Source: Galaxea fascicularis (taxonomy: Eukaryota; Cnidaria; Anthozoa; Scleractinia; Euphylliidae). Taken from it: a stretch of 64,000 nucleotides of DNA. Positions 1 through 24,817 of this stretch are shown here, piece after piece (positions within the stretch are counted from its first letter, which is position 1; each line of letters begins with the position of its first letter). Made by a program: the position numbers and the translations under genes. Location of the stretch: assembly GCA_948470475.1 (NCBI GenBank), contig OX419346.1:5531995-5595994 (forward strand), read 5' to 3'. The notes under the pieces were generated by a model, which worked only from the letters and a program-made list of their open reading frames with translations, was not told the DNA's origin and ran no database searches.

Positions 1-2
1 GA

Positions 3-242
3 AGCAGAGGCAGTAGTCGGAGTCCCTCGAGAAAAGGAGGAAAGAAAAGTGGAAAGAAATCTCGGTCGCCTTCACCCTCTAAAACAAAGCGAGATGTGGA
101 TCTGTTGAGTCCAGACGCAATGTCAAACGGGTACTACATTTCGCACAATGTCCCGCAGTTTTTGGAGTTCAGAGGGTTTGGCTGGGATTCAGGTGCGAAA
201 GGAAAGAAAAAGAAAAAGGGAAAAGGAAAAAAGAAGAAATGA
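3..242 (+). CDS. SMKR1: SMKR1-like small lysine-rich protein, 3' part
   Basis: The window opens inside a coding exon that reads in one frame to TGA at 240-242. About 79 residues are visible. The first part is Ser/Arg/Lys-rich (SRSPSRKGGKKSGKK), followed by the core DVDLLSPDAM..NGYYISHNV...FRGFGW and a Lys/Gly tail. The core pattern (D-x-LSP-x-AM, YYI-x-HNV, RGF-x-W, then a basic KGKK tail) is that of small lysine-rich protein 1, a short animal protein of poorly known function; human SMKR1 is about 65 residues. The upstream start or splice acceptor is outside the window, so the N-terminus is unknown. The gene is on the same strand as NRF1, its next neighbour, as in human 7q32. Identification rests on remembered family sequence, not a search. 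Confidence 0.72.
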   Translation, partial: SRGSSRSPSRKGGKKSGKKSRSPSPSKTKRDVDLLSPDAMSNGYYISHNVPQFLEFRGFGWDSGAKGKKKKKGKGKKKK

Positions 243-2330
243 TGCATCGCAAAGAGTGGGTTTCATGCAAATGTGACGTTACGTGCAGTCAGTGCGTCTG
301 CTCTCACGAGTTTGCAAGTGTATTACGAAAATAAAGGAGACTGCATCTTGGGAACCATATTTTGCTAAGTGTGACATTCAAGGAAACTTAGAAAGTTGAA
401 CTATTTTATATTATGGGGCAAGATCTGAAAGGGCCTGACTGAGCGAAGTTACCTTGGTATATTCCCTTTTAGAAAAGGTGGTAGACAAAATTTCGATCTT
501 CTGTTTGTGCTCCAGCTGTCCTACAGAAATAAAAGCCAGACACCAAACGGCCAAATCACCCCTGATGGGCTTTGAGTGGTACGGTGCCACAGGCAAGCTA
601 GACGGAGCCTACATGTATATTCGAGTTTGAGGAAAACTGTGACCATGAAGTCTTTGTAAGGGACAGTTTGGTTTGAAACAGTAACTCATTTTTGCTGGAC
701 ATGTTCAGCTAACAACCAGTGTGATCTAAGTGGCTTATAACTGTGAATTCACAAAACCTTGAACACTAAGAATTATTACTGGAGTGTTTATTGCTCTTTG
801 CCATATCAGAAGCATGATGAAACCACAAGAAGAAACCACATAAAGTGATCAACATTACAGTTTGTGGTGTAGCCATCATGTATCTGATTATAACACCTTT
901 TCTTTTGCAACACGGGACATTCCAGAAATATTTTTAGTGCTCATGGTTTTCTGTGTTTCGCAGTAATCAGTGATTTTGCTTTACTCTTTATTAGTTTTCT
1001 GTATGCATATATGGTAAACATTTGGGGGGGGGGGGATGGTAGGGATAGTGTGTCATTTCCATGCACTTTGTTCTGTTGAGTACCACTACCCCTTTCATAT
1101 TCTGCTCTTCATAGACCATAGGTTCAGTATCAAGACCCTGTCTCTGTTCTTCATCAGCTCCTCGGAGATAGTACATCTCATAACATTGTAGATTTATCTT
1201 GTTCTTTACCGGTATTAGAGATCTACCAAACAGAATGGGGATATAAATTATTAATTAAACATCAATGTCTTTGATAAAATTACTTGTCAGTAGTGAAGCA
1301 ACTGCCTTTAACTGAATTGTAAGCCTAACTGTTCCAGAAATTAGAGCAAAATAAAGAAACTGAAAGAAAAAATCTTTACAGACAGTTTGAGAGACACAGG
1401 GTTGCAAGAGGCTGGAAGTAACTGTGCTTCTAATACACATTCACTTGCATGGGCTGTAAGCGGCAAGTGGTGTATATCATGAGATTTGACCAATAAAAAT
1501 ATTTATATTTTGTTTAATTTTAGATCATTATTGCTTTATATTATTTTATGCCGGGTTGATGTGATGTCTTAACACTTTTTTTACCAGCCAAATGTATGTA
1601 GATGAATAAGAACATTCATTTTTAGAGGTATTTTCACTTCAATTGTAAGCTAAGGATGTTGGATTTATCCAACATGCTAAGTTCATCAGTTATTCCCTTC
1701 TTTGTCTGTTGAGCATTAGAGTGTCTCTGCCATGTCATGCATATCATTAAGACGACAACATTCTCTCTTCACTATTGACCTTGCTGGATGGAGGTAAATA
1801 ATCGTCAGGCCATTAGTTAACAGGTTATACCTGTTAATGGGTTCTAGGTACAATGATGCTGTGCAAAACGCATTTAGGATTTTGCACTGTCATGGTCCCT
1901 TTTCAACGTGTACTCCCTGGCATTTTGGAAAATAGAAATAATCGAAATAATGTTTTTAAAACTCCTTTTTACCTGCCTGATCTGTTGTTTTGCTTGTTTA
2001 ATTTCCTCACAAATTAAAAGGAAGAAAACCAGGTGATTTTAGCAGGTGCCCTCACCTGCAACTGTACAGTCAGGCTCACAAAATAAGTGCCAATCAGGTA
2101 AGTTATTAAAAGTAGTCAGGAAAATTTAACCAACCACAGCGTAGCTTTGACAACAATAAGTTTAAAAATATTCCAGAGTTGAGGCAAAACTAATACGAAC
2201 AGGTGGTGCTGCGCCTTGTAGCCAATTATAACAGCTGTTACAAAAGAACTACCCAATCACAGCACGCGTTATACCGTGACAAGCCCTGCAGAACAGGGAA
2301 GATCCGGGCGCCCCGCAACTAGTTAGCACA
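243..2330. other. 3' UTR and intergenic DNA between SMKR1-like gene and NRF1
   Basis: I see no convincing gene here. Short open frames lack codon structure. A run of G (1023-1035) and AATAAA-type hexamers (for example near 1352 and 1493) occur; the latter could end the SMKR1-like transcript. Confidence 0.5.
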
Positions 2331-2467
2331 TGCGTGGCAGCGCCACGCCAGTTCGTTCTATTGAGCAGTCGCCATCGCGTTCTCCTTTCCGCGCAAGTCG
2401 GACGAGCATCTTCTTTGCGCAGATTCAGAACCTTTACCGAGTTATTTTGATCCTGCCGTCAAACCAG
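2331..2467 (+). promoter_or_regulatory. NRF1: Probable NRF1 promoter and non-coding first exon
   Basis: A locally GC-richer stretch ends in a good donor at 2467/2468 (ACCAG|GTATCT). It pairs with a polypyrimidine acceptor ending at 2880 (TTTTACAG), which lies 58 bp upstream of the chosen NRF1 start codon. This would make a 5' UTR intron of about 410 bp. The transcription start is not visible. Confidence 0.45.
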
Positions 2468-2938
2468 GTATCTGTGACTGTGTTTTAGCTAGGGGTTTGG
2501 TCTTGTTTGAGCGGTAATGGAGCATTATTTGCCGTTCGCCAGTGTAAGTATTCAAAGGCGACGCTAATGTAGCAAGTGAACGATTTTACCAGACGAAAAG
2601 ATCGCTATTTTGGATCAAAAACGTCGGTTGTTAAGCCCTTGACTTGTCGCCGACAGTATCTAATCAATTGGTATTTGCCGGATGGTATCGGGGCTTTTCT
2701 CTTGATGTCCATTGATTTTTTGCAGGGAAAAACTCGCTTCAATTCGAGAATTTTAAAACAAATTTTATATTCATACGTGGAGTGAAAATTGAATGAACGG
2801 GAATCAAAGAACTGGTACGATCATTGTCTTGTCACCGGTCTCGCGCTGGCTTTGACTGTTTATTTTCACTCCTTTTACAGCAAACTGGCGCAAGTAAGCC
2901 TACATCAAGTTGGGTTATCCCAAGCTTTGTCTCAAAGC

Positions 2939-4405
2939 ATGACCCAGACTATCCAAATGTCCCATTCTATGTCCCAATCGATGAGTCAAATGTCCGACGA
3001 CGAACCCTCTTCGCCGGAGTCTACAACCTTCGATGGCTCGGACCTGTTAAATTCTACGGTAAGCGATGAAGTCACTGCACAGCTGGCCGCCGCCGGGCCT
3101 GTTGGCGTTGCTGCCGCGGCGGCCATTGCCACAGGAAAAAAGAGAAAACGACCGCATTCCTTTGAAACGAATCCGTCGATTCGCAAACGGCAACAAACAC
3201 GGCTTCTCCGAAAATTACGAGCCACCATTGATGAATATACAACGAGGGTGGGTCAACAAGCTGTTGTTTTGTGTGTATGCCCCGGCAAGCCAAATCCACT
3301 TTTCAAGGTGTTTGGAGCAGTTCCGCTTGAAAACGTGGTTAGAAATATCAAGCAGCTTATTCTTCAAGATTTAGAGCATGCTTTAGCTGAACATGCCCCA
3401 CCACCACCCCCAGAGAATCCTGACATCTACACCTTACCCCCTCTAGTCATAGATGGGATCCCAACTCCTGTTGACAAAATGACCCAAGCCCAGCTACGTG
3501 CCTTCATTCCAATGATGCTGCGGTATTCTACTGGTCGTGGGAAGCCTGGTTGGGGTAAAGATTCAACTAGACCAGCATGGTGGCCTTCCGATTTGCCTTG
3601 GCAAAATGTACGTAGTGATTGTCGCAGTGAAGACGAAAAAGCTAGGATTTCGTGGACAAATGCTCTGCGGCAGATTGTGAAGAACTGCTACAAGTACCAT
3701 GGGCGAGAGGATTTGCTGCCTGCATTCTCTGAAGGGGAACCACCCCAGCATCAGTATGTACAACAACCTCACCAAATGGTTCATACCATTTCAAATGCTG
3801 ATGGAACTGTTTCTCTAATTCAAGTAGATGCCTCAGGTGCTGTAAGCACATTGTCAGATGCAACAACATCGCAAACAGAAGCAACTCAAGCCGTAGCAAC
3901 TTTAGCAGAAGTAGCAGCAGCCACCCAAGTTGAGGTTAGCCTACCACATCCAGGACAAGGTGATGCTGTAACCATTGATCAAAGTGATTTGTCCCACACC
4001 GAAGCCATTGCACAAGCAGCTGTAGCCACACTGGCTGAAGCAACCTTAGCAGATGGAGGTCAAATTGTTTTACCAGAGCATGCTGCTGCTGCTGCAGCAG
4101 CTTTAGCAAATGTCCAGGATAACATGAACACTTCTAACATGGTGACCATCCCAGTTCAGGCTGCAGCATCACTCATGCAGATTCAAACCCACCATCTACC
4201 AGCAAGTACCCATTCACAGTACATGTCAGCGTCAGTACCTCAGGTAGCTATGGCACCTCATTCAATAATACAGACTGTAACCACCTCCACAATGGGAGGA
4301 CATGATGACCACACCCATATGGTGGACACGTGTGAGGGTGTGCCTGTTGCTACTCAAGCAGTTGAAGTAGTTACGCTCGAAAATGCCCAAGATCCTATGA
4401 ACTGA
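2939..4405 (+). CDS. NRF1: Nuclear respiratory factor 1 (NRF1/EWG family)
   Basis: Transcription factor that binds GC-rich palindromic sites as a dimer and activates nuclear genes for mitochondrial function. The 488-residue protein starts MTQTIQMSHSMSQ. It has an acidic SDDEPSSPES stretch, the LLNST...AAAGPVG segment, a nuclear localisation cluster KKRKRP near residue 67, and the long family DNA-binding/dimerisation domain at roughly 78-275 (NPSIRKRQQTRLLRKLRAT, VGQQAVVLC, PLENVV, DKMTQAQLRAFIP, YSTGRGKPGWGK, WWPSDLPW, VKNCYK-HGREDLLP). The rest is a Gln/Ala/Thr/Val-rich activation region. Human NRF1 is 503 residues, so length fits. The frame is open 50 codons upstream to 2789, but an acceptor ends at 2880 and that extra sequence does not resemble the family, so the ATG at 2939 was chosen. 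The whole coding region is one exon. Very sure of the family. Confidence 0.95.
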   Translation: MTQTIQMSHSMSQSMSQMSDDEPSSPESTTFDGSDLLNSTVSDEVTAQLAAAGPVGVAAAAAIATGKKRKRPHSFETNPSIRKRQQTRLLRKLRATIDEYTTRVGQQAVVLCVCPGKPNPLFKVFGAVPLENVVRNIKQLILQDLEHALAEHAPPPPPENPDIYTLPPLVIDGIPTPVDKMTQAQLRAFIPMMLRYSTGRGKPGWGKDSTRPAWWPSDLPWQNVRSDCRSEDEKARISWTNALRQIVKNCYKYHGREDLLPAFSEGEPPQHQYVQQPHQMVHTISNADGTVSLIQVDASGAVSTLSDATTSQTEATQAVATLAEVAAATQVEVSLPHPGQGDAVTIDQSDLSHTEAIAQAAVATLAEATLADGGQIVLPEHAAAAAAALANVQDNMNTSNMVTIPVQAAASLMQIQTHHLPASTHSQYMSASVPQVAMAPHSIIQTVTTSTMGGHDDHTHMVDTCEGVPVATQAVEVVTLENAQDPMN

Positions 4406-5486
4406 TGCTACTTCGAGATGACTTGCTTGGTTTTGATCATTGAAATGGCTTTTAAGTCAATCACTTCCACTAACATTAACTTTTGACATTTCATTTTAAA
4501 CCCAGCTGTAACCAGCCTCTAATTTCTTGATGTAGTATCATCACTTTTTATGCCGTAGGAATGAAGGAAATGGTCTCTGGTCTGCAAATATTCCTCCAAT
4601 TAGCAAGAAGAGAAGCATGCATATAACTCTCAGTGAGCACACATTTGTCATTGGTTGTTGTATCCGTAATCACGGTTTGATACTGTAACAAAAATTAGAT
4701 TCTGGGGACTGTTAACTCCATTAAATGTGTTATTGTGTGTGCCCACCTTACAGGTACTTTAATTCTAAAGTGTTTTGTAAATTGGAATGATTGAGGATGC
4801 TTCCCTCATTAATTTTGTCATTAATTTAGAGACATGAATACCTTATTTGAATGCAAAAAAGTGAATTGCATTGCAGGCACTAATTACCGGTAAAAGTGAT
4901 TTTTACGGGTAGTCAGAATATTTTACTTTTCCACTGTTAGCTCAATCCAACAGTTCATTGGTTTTATTTTGGAACAATTCACAAAACTGTATGTGTATGA
5001 TTTTCAAGCCATTTCATAGCATGCTGGGGTTCTCTGTGGTGTTTGTGTACAGATGTGTAAATAAAGGCTTGATCAAAAGCTCTGATCGTTGAGGACATTG
5101 AAAAAATGTAAAACAGTGAGTAATATTTTGTTCAAGGTCCATGACTTCTAATGAAGCAAAGCTGATTAGTTTGCTTTTGTTTTCTGGTCAAATTCCACTT
5201 TAAATATTAATATTATTTTTCATTCTTGTTTCCCAATATTTAAAGCGAATGGTGAGAATTATTAGTTTTCGTGGAATAAAAGTACAGTTTATATTTATTG
5301 AAAATGGTTCTTGATGCGTGTGCAAGGCAGAAGTTAGTCACCTTTTCTGTCAATGTTGATCTTGTTCTCGCAGACTATGTGTGGGAATTTGAACCCTTTC
5401 ACTCTCAGGAGTGACCAATATGCAATTTCCTCTTGCAATAATTTAACATTACCGGTACATTGTCAAGCAAGTGATGAGAATAATGG
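4406..5486 (+). other. NRF1 3' UTR and downstream flank
   Basis: No coding signal. Candidate polyadenylation hexamers AATAAA occur near 5060 and 5275. AT-rich, with no clear element. Confidence 0.45.
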
Positions 5487-5975
5487 ATAAATCAACTAAG
5501 GTGTTTGATTGAACACCAAATTCTCAGAGATAACACAAGCCATGTATGGCAGACAGTAAGGAGACTTCATATTGGGATTATGGGAGTGAACAGTACACAG
5601 TCGGAGTAGTGGTTAAGATAGGATTAAAAGCCATTGGGTTTCATGAATAAATCAACTAAGATATGTTGTTTGATTGAACACCAAATTCTCAGAGATAACA
5701 CAAGCCATGTATGGCAGACAGTAAGGAGACTTCATATTGGGATTATGAGAGTGAACAGTACACAGTCGGAGTAGTGGTTAAGATAGGATTCAAAGCCATT
5801 GGGTTTCATGAATAAATCAACTAAGATATGTTGTTTGATTGAACACCAAATTCTCAGAGATAACACAAGCCATGTATGGCAGACAGTAAGGAGACTTCAT
5901 ATTGGGATTATGGGAGTGAACAGTACACAGTCGGAGTAGTGGTTAAGATAGGATTAAAAGCCATTGGGTTTCATG
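5487..5975. repeat. 165-bp tandem repeat, about three copies
   Basis: The motif GGCAGACAGTAAGGAGACTT recurs at 5548, 5713 and 5878, giving a period of exactly 165 bp. Copies differ by only a few bases. A short open frame (5876-6118) runs through the last copy but has no family features and is not called a gene. Confidence 0.85.
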
Positions 5976-6689
5976 TAGCAAGTGCCTCTTCTACAAGGGA
6001 TGGCTACGGCATATCTAAGGTCACTACTGGCAGTCATAAATTGGTTTGCTTAGAGTTTGTTGGACAGGTTGTGAATTCAGATGGCAGTTTTGTGTCACTT
6101 TTTGGTGGGATACATTAAAAAATGGAGGGTCAGTTTGTTTTCACAATTTGTTATCAGTGAAACTTTGCAATTTGTAAACAAGAGGTTGATTTGACTGAGA
6201 ATTTCTGAGACAACCCTACAAGTGATTTTGTGCTAAAATAAGGCAATGTAAAACAGAGCTTGGTGTAAAAGGGGCACTTGTAACAAATTTCGTTTTATTG
6301 ATGGTACAAGTGATTTGAGTACCTTCGTAAAAATATCCAAGGAGAACATGCTAGCTCAGATGAAAGATGTATCCCCATGTTTGCAACCATTTCACATGCA
6401 CATGTTGTAGATCAAAATGAAATTCAGGGTGAAATCAATTTCCATTGTCTCATGCATCATGAATAAATAGTTTATTCAAAGGAAATTGAGATTCAAACTC
6501 GAAATCATTTTGACCTACAACACATTGCCAAAGTTGAAGTTTGAGCAAACACAAGTACATGAGCCATTTACATAGTATACATCATTATGCAACAATAAGA
6601 GCTTCATCCCCAAGCAGATATGCATAGATGAGTTCTACAAGCACTCCCAAATTTGAAAAGAGACACATGATTATCCAAGGTTAGTATAT

Positions 6690-6965
6690 ACCACTCAAGG
6701 GAATAGTGCTTTTCATGCATTCTGACTGGTTAACATGGAGGTGATTAGCAAAGTACTATTCACCTCCAAGCAGCCGAAGAGAAACAAACTGGCTTCCCGT
6801 TTTGGTTTCTGAAGAGGAAACTGTTTGAAAAACCGCTAGTTATTCAGCTTATGTGGTATATACTAAAACACTTATTCACCTCAATGTTGGTGAAAGTGGG
6901 GATATTTACCTCACCGCTTTGCGGCTCTATTCACCTTCAATTCGGTGAATAATTGTTAATTATTA
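6690..6965 (-). mobile_element. Short inverted-repeat element, family 1 (copy 1)
   Basis: A segment with GAATAGTGCTTTTCATGC and ACTATTCACCTCC motifs and a palindromic end (TTCGGTGAATAATTG). It recurs in opposite orientation at 35860-36085 and partially near 58665-58800, so it is a dispersed element, probably a non-autonomous DNA transposon. Confidence 0.6.
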
Positions 6966-8922
6966 CTTGAGACATTTTGAGTAATGATTATTGCTAGGAG
7001 AATTAACAGGTCTCCAGGCTAATACAACTCAACAATTTACTACTTTGTCACCTTAACTGTTCCCTTAAAGCTTCAACTTCACAACATGAAAAAAGTTAAC
7101 AAATTTCTTTATTTCAATTGATTTTTTAAGCAGAAGTTTCCATTTTCTTAAATTACAACTTGAATGTTTCACATTATTTTACTTTGGAAACCTGCAAAAA
7201 ATTCACTGATGCCTAATACACAGTAGGTTTAATATAATAATATCATAACTTATGGTAACTGCAAACAGACTCTCCCACATAACCATGTTGGTAAACTGCA
7301 AGCTGACATGGTAAGACAGTAAATAGATGATTAACCTATCAAAATACAAGGAATACTTATAAGTTTTTATTATTCACTTTGGACCAGGACACAAATCAAA
7401 CCAAATGATTTGACCACACCGTCAACATAATTTAAACAGAACCACAATAAAGTAACACTTAAGATTTCACAGCCAAGACTCATAGATTACCTTTGCAAAT
7501 GGTAGGGTGCTTTCATTTACCACATAAAAAAAACACACTTGCAATATTGCCAAAAATATCACAGATAAACATAACCCCATAATTCAATACCAAAATATTT
7601 TTCATCTTGGACAAATTTAAAATAACCAAAAATATGATTCTTTTTTTTCATTTTCCATAAATAACCATGATTTGAAGTAAACCAAAATTGCATTACCCTT
7701 GCTAAATCTCTAACTGAGAAACACACTCTATTCTTCTAACCAAAAAGCTAATCAACTGGCATCTAAATTCCAATAAATACTGTTTTGTGTGCCGGTCAAT
7801 ACCATGCTTCCTGACCCACACAACACAGAACCATAATTGCCAGAAAGAATCTCATAACCACAGGTAACAAGGCTGATAGGAGTCATAGATGTGATGAAGA
7901 GAGCCGAAAATTGTAAACGTGAAGAAAGTTATAAGAAGTTGAAAAACATCTAGACAAGCAGCACTTCTAAAGCGCATACAAGCCTGCGAATAATCAGTTG
8001 GTCCTTGGACAAAAGTCCGGTAAATTTTAGGTTTTGACCGGGATTTCTGACCAGATTGTTCACTTGTCTGGCTAACACTTGACCCTGGCTTGACAAATGA
8101 CCTGCTTATGGACAACAATATATTATTATATGCAGGCTTGACATAGACACTAAATTCACATTTGCACTAACAGAGTTCCATCACATGACCAAACATGCAC
8201 AGGGCAACTAGCAATTACCAACAAGATTAAGTGGAAGATGCTCTTTACAAATACCAAGATTACACTAATGGCAAAACAAAAACATAAAACTGAAAAGACA
8301 GATACAACCAACCAAGTGGCACAGGCTGTGTGGCAGCCCCCCAGTTGGTTTAAGTGGACTCCCATTTTCAAAACCCTACTTGCCAAAAATCAACACTCCA
8401 TTCCCACTTTTGGGGCCAAAACACATCTGCACCAATTATGGTTAATCCACTAGCTGTCTAGTGATGACCAATGAATTTACATGCAGTCTTGTTAATATTA
8501 ACTGGTGACAAGGAAGTGAAATATGACTCCCCAAAAATCAACCACACCGGAGGCTAATGCAGACTCAATCTGTGAGAACAAAATGGCTACCAACTGAGTA
8601 TGAGTGAACGAAGTTTAACATCAGATTTACAGGACAAAATTTTAATACACCAGTCCAGAGATTCATTGTGCTGATTTTGCAAAAGTCAAGAAACGATTCT
8701 ATTTCTCTAGTTAAAGGTCTAAAAACTAGAAAACTCTACAACACTATGCCTTGCAAAATGGCACAGCTTATAACAGTTAAATGTTTTAACTGTTACAGGT
8801 TCACAGTAGAGTGGCCAAATGTAAGGCAAAATACTACACATTCATTCATAAATAGTGACTTTAAAATGTTCCAGAATTTACAAGCATTATTGATGGCTTT
8901 TACGGATTCCAGTCCCTTGCCA
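6966..8922 (-). other. Probable 3' UTR and flank of the AHCYL gene
   Basis: Lies directly downstream (minus strand) of the AHCYL stop codon. No coding features. A minus-strand AATAAA lies near 7107 (TTTATT on the plus strand), suitable for polyadenylation. NRF1 and AHCYL transcripts converge here. Confidence 0.4.
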
Positions 8923-21219
<12,297 letters not shown>

Positions 21220-23860
21220 GCTCTCAGAAAACGATAGCCCCTAAGGTGAAAAACGCAGCAAATATGAGCGGAACAACTCAAAACAGAAAGACGAAACGTT
21301 AAACAAGAGCCGCAAAAACCTCTAGAGCCTTGAGATGAGGCGGCCTTTGTGCTGCAGCCGGAGATTTTTGAACACGATGATCAGCATCCGACGCCGCCAT
21401 GTTATTGTCATAATAGCAAGTGGCCCACACTGGCGTGGGGTCGAGGCGGCCAATCAGGATACAGGAAATACATGAAGTCCATATTCCCTTCAAGCGTTTT
21501 TCAAGTGATTTTCAGAGACAAAAACATTTTCAAAATACACATATGAAACATTTGCTCCTCACGGCAAAAACAGGAATTGCGATGCCGCACTACATCCAGA
21601 AAACTACAGATCACAAAAGCACCTGCACTGGAAATCGGAAGCACGTTTTAGTAATTGATGTCTGCCAGACTGTTCTTTGCCAAGAAATGACGTCACAACT
21701 ACGACGAAACAAAACGGAAGATGGTTCGGTGAAAGAAATATTTCGCTTTCAATTTTGACAGAGTAAAGTTAGCCGTTGTTTGTAAAGATACGTTTTGCGA
21801 TTTTGTAGTTTCCGTTCGCAAGAAAATAAATTGTAGCGACATGCTTGAAAATCCTCGGTCTTCCGTGCGAAGAAGCACACTCCAATGCGGAATAAAGGAC
21901 AAAAAAATCAACAATAAAAAAACAGCTTATGTACAGCCAACTGTGTCTGTTTCCTGTTGGCTGTCATCAGGAAAAACTTAACTTAAGTTTACAAATCGAC
22001 TTGTGCCAAATGGAAGACGCGTTAAAAAAAATATATGAAACTTATTTCGCGTTAATTGGGGCTCCTATTTTAACAGGCATAATAATGCGTGGGATCATAA
22101 ACGATTTTTTTAAAACTGTTAAAATTCCTTTCAGCTTTATTTCCCTTCATGGCTGGGCCACTGTACTGGAGTCTTCACGCTCCTCTCACCAAGAACGGCA
22201 ACTCTTTCAAAAATCGCCTTTTTCCGCAGAGGAAATTTCTCCGAGAGCAAACAACGTGCCTTTAGATTTATAATGTAGTATAGTATATTTTTCTATGGAT
22301 AACCCTCATGCTGATAACCTACGATAAGGCCAAATTTTATATTTGCTCTCAACTCCTGTTATGTCACCACTCAGATTCCCATTTCCCTTTTCCGTTTCCC
22401 GGGTTCTGACATTACCGACTTTGAACACGTGCTGAATTCATTCACAGTGATAACCAGCGAGGCTTTACTTGCCATTTAGTGGAAAGAGTGAGGCAGGTGA
22501 CATGATATCGATATATAAATGTAGTAATTCTTAAAGAAGGCTGTGGGGTGAGGCAGTCTGTAAAGTTTATTTTTTTTATCCACGTCGGAATTTCAGTAAA
22601 CGATGATCAACAGGAAGTTAGAGATACCACACGACAAAAGGTCCCGCGTCTTCTCGCGGGAGTCGATTTTCAAGCGCTTTTGTATGTTTTTAATATAATC
22701 TTGACAACCTAAAGAGGCCGCAAAACTTCCCAAAATTCAATTAACTAAAAGATTAAAGACATTGATAAGAACTCTCAGTTTACCCGAACAATCCGACAGT
22801 CCCCCGATCTCTCGTAGTCTCGTTCCCGTCTCCTCATCATTTCTGGATCAGTCAGTCATACCCCGATCCAGTAAGCGGACACCCTCGGTGATAAACTTAG
22901 GCCCAATTCAGACGCTGAGCTTTTCATGATCGAAATTGCTATTGTGAAAGTTATTTTTCGTAGGATATTTGTCTAACAGAGCATGCTAAATTAAGTTCGG
23001 CTGATCAATTGAGTTCATCGTCTGAAATCGAAAGGCGGAATTTTCTTCATTGGGGTTGACACAACTCCAAACTAAGTTCGGCTCATGCATGAGCTCCGGG
23101 GAATAAAATAAGGATTTGTTCGAGTTTTTCCCAAGAGCCTCGAGGTGAAGTATTTCGTTAAAGAGTGAATTTTAATACATCGAAATCGGGGACTGAATCA
23201 AAGCCGATCTTCAGCCGTGCTACAGCAGAAATTTCTGGCTTGTATGGCTAGGTGGAAAGCACGGCCGAGCAGTTTCAAATTAAAATACTCTGTTCTTAAT
23301 TGGTTCAAACGCCGAACTTTTCATGAATTTAGTTCGAGTTATTAAGCTCCACTCAAGAAAAGTTCGGAGTATCAACTGGGCCAAGTGTCCGTTTACGAGA
23401 GGTGGCGTGTCACGGGCCTTAATTAAGCCGCACTGCAGTAGGTAAAGTGTACCAGTAATATCTTTTATCGGAATTCTTAAGTTTACGTTGCATTAACAAA
23501 CAAAAACATTAAACAGAGGGCATTTGAATGGACACTGAAAACATCTGAAAAACTATCTGCTGTCGCTAACTAGAGAAACAAATCGACAGATGTGCAGTAC
23601 AAATGGATGAAAGCTATAGTTTGGACTGGACTTTCACGAGGTCCTTCAGTTCAAGAGAGGTTACGTAGCACATGGAGCCTCAAAGAAGTGTTCTCTTTCG
23701 TTAAGGATAGCTGTTAGCTTCATAGGAGGGTATGAATAAGGTCCGACAGCGAAAGCACAGTTTATCTCACAATGTGCAAGCTCGTACAGTATTCAGAGTC
23801 CTCGTTCTCCTTGTCCAGCGGTCGGAAAAACAAGAGACAATGAAAAGATCCGGGGCCGAC
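21220..23860. other. Promoter region of the short AHCYL isoform, within the long isoform's intron
   Basis: No supported gene. An open frame at 21929-22273 (114 codons) shows no family features. At 22875-23400 several AAGTTCGG and GCCGAACTTTTCATG motifs in both orientations suggest an old inverted-repeat element. A TCCCGCG..CGCGGGA stem lies near 22643-22663. Confidence 0.4.
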
Positions 23861-23861
23861 C

Positions 23862-24080
23862 TGTGGCCCGTTTCTCGAAACTGCCGGAACCTTTTCGGGC
23901 CCGAAAAACCATTTCTAAAATTGCGATCCACTTATTCTAAAAAGCTGATCTTTTGCTATGATTTCAAGATAGGAAAGGGCAAATTTGTTGCAAAATGTCA
24001 TGCCTGGAAACGTCTTCGTTTTTAAGAAACGTACAAAATTATGGCACTCGACATAGGCCTGAGAAGTTTCGGGATCTTCG
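23862..24080 (+). repeat. Dispersed repeat, family 5 (copy 1)
   Basis: Bounded by GGCCCGTTTCTCGAAACT and GAGAAGTTTCGGGAT. The interior AAATTGCGATCCAC, TCTAAAAAGC and TTTGTTGCAAAAT is shared with 39165-39361. Probably a non-autonomous DNA element. Confidence 0.65.
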
Positions 24081-24208
24081 ATAAACGCGCCCCTGATCTG
24101 TTAGCTATGGACCACTAGAGAAGTGATGGGAGAAAAGCCAAAAACAATTAATGCATGGAACCAAGAAAAGGAAAACGCTGAGGGTGTCCACTGCCCAAAT
24201 AAATCTTG

Positions 24209-24389
24209 TATAGAGCGTTTTCACATGACGTCACGGCGATTACGTTGGTGCACCAAAACAAAGGAACGGCGACCATATTGGTGTACCAGGCTGACCCTCT
24301 GGGAATTGATCTCTATTTTTATGCAAATACTTTCTTTTGTTTAATTTAACCAATATGGCCACTAGTTACGTGAGTGGAAACGCCCTATA
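24209..24389. mobile_element. MITE with TAGAGCGTTTTCAC ends, TA target duplication
   Basis: Left end TATAGAGCGTTTTCACATGA and right end ACGTGAGTGGAAACGCCCTA are inverted repeats. Flanking TA on each side fits a Tc1/mariner-type target site. Confidence 0.75.
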
Positions 24390-24817
24390 AACAATTGGCG
24401 TAAAAACAATATGGTACAAGCTAAAACACCAACCCCCCTCCCCCCTCTTAGTCCAAAAATATATGACTGTTTTTCGTTCATTCATTTGTTCATTTGTTGC
24501 TAAACCAATCAGAAACGAAAACGTAACGGATCTTTCGAGAGTCACACTTTTCTTCAAGCATACGCAGTAAGGAGCGAAATCTCGAGGTACGAGAATTAGC
24601 AGTACGCATGCGTGGCCGTAGCATGTATTGTCGTCAAAAAAGGGATAACATTTGTTTGGACCATGACACACGCACCCATAGGCTTATAAAGAATTAATAT
24701 GCAAAAGCTTTAGACAACGAATGTCTTAACAAGCGTAACTTAAAGGTGTTCAATAATGGCCGGGTGACATTCAAAATAACCAAAAAAGTATAAACGTAGC
24801 AGCTTCCCTTTTCAAAG

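Noticed and set aside
2789..2938. 50-codon N-terminal extension of NRF1
   Set aside because: The frame is open but a polypyrimidine acceptor ends at 2880, the extension is hydrophobic and unlike NRF1, and the downstream ATG gives the usual family length.
21929..22273. 114-codon open frame on the plus strand
   Set aside because: No family features, no matching splice structure, low-quality codon pattern; lies in an intron of the long AHCYL isoform.
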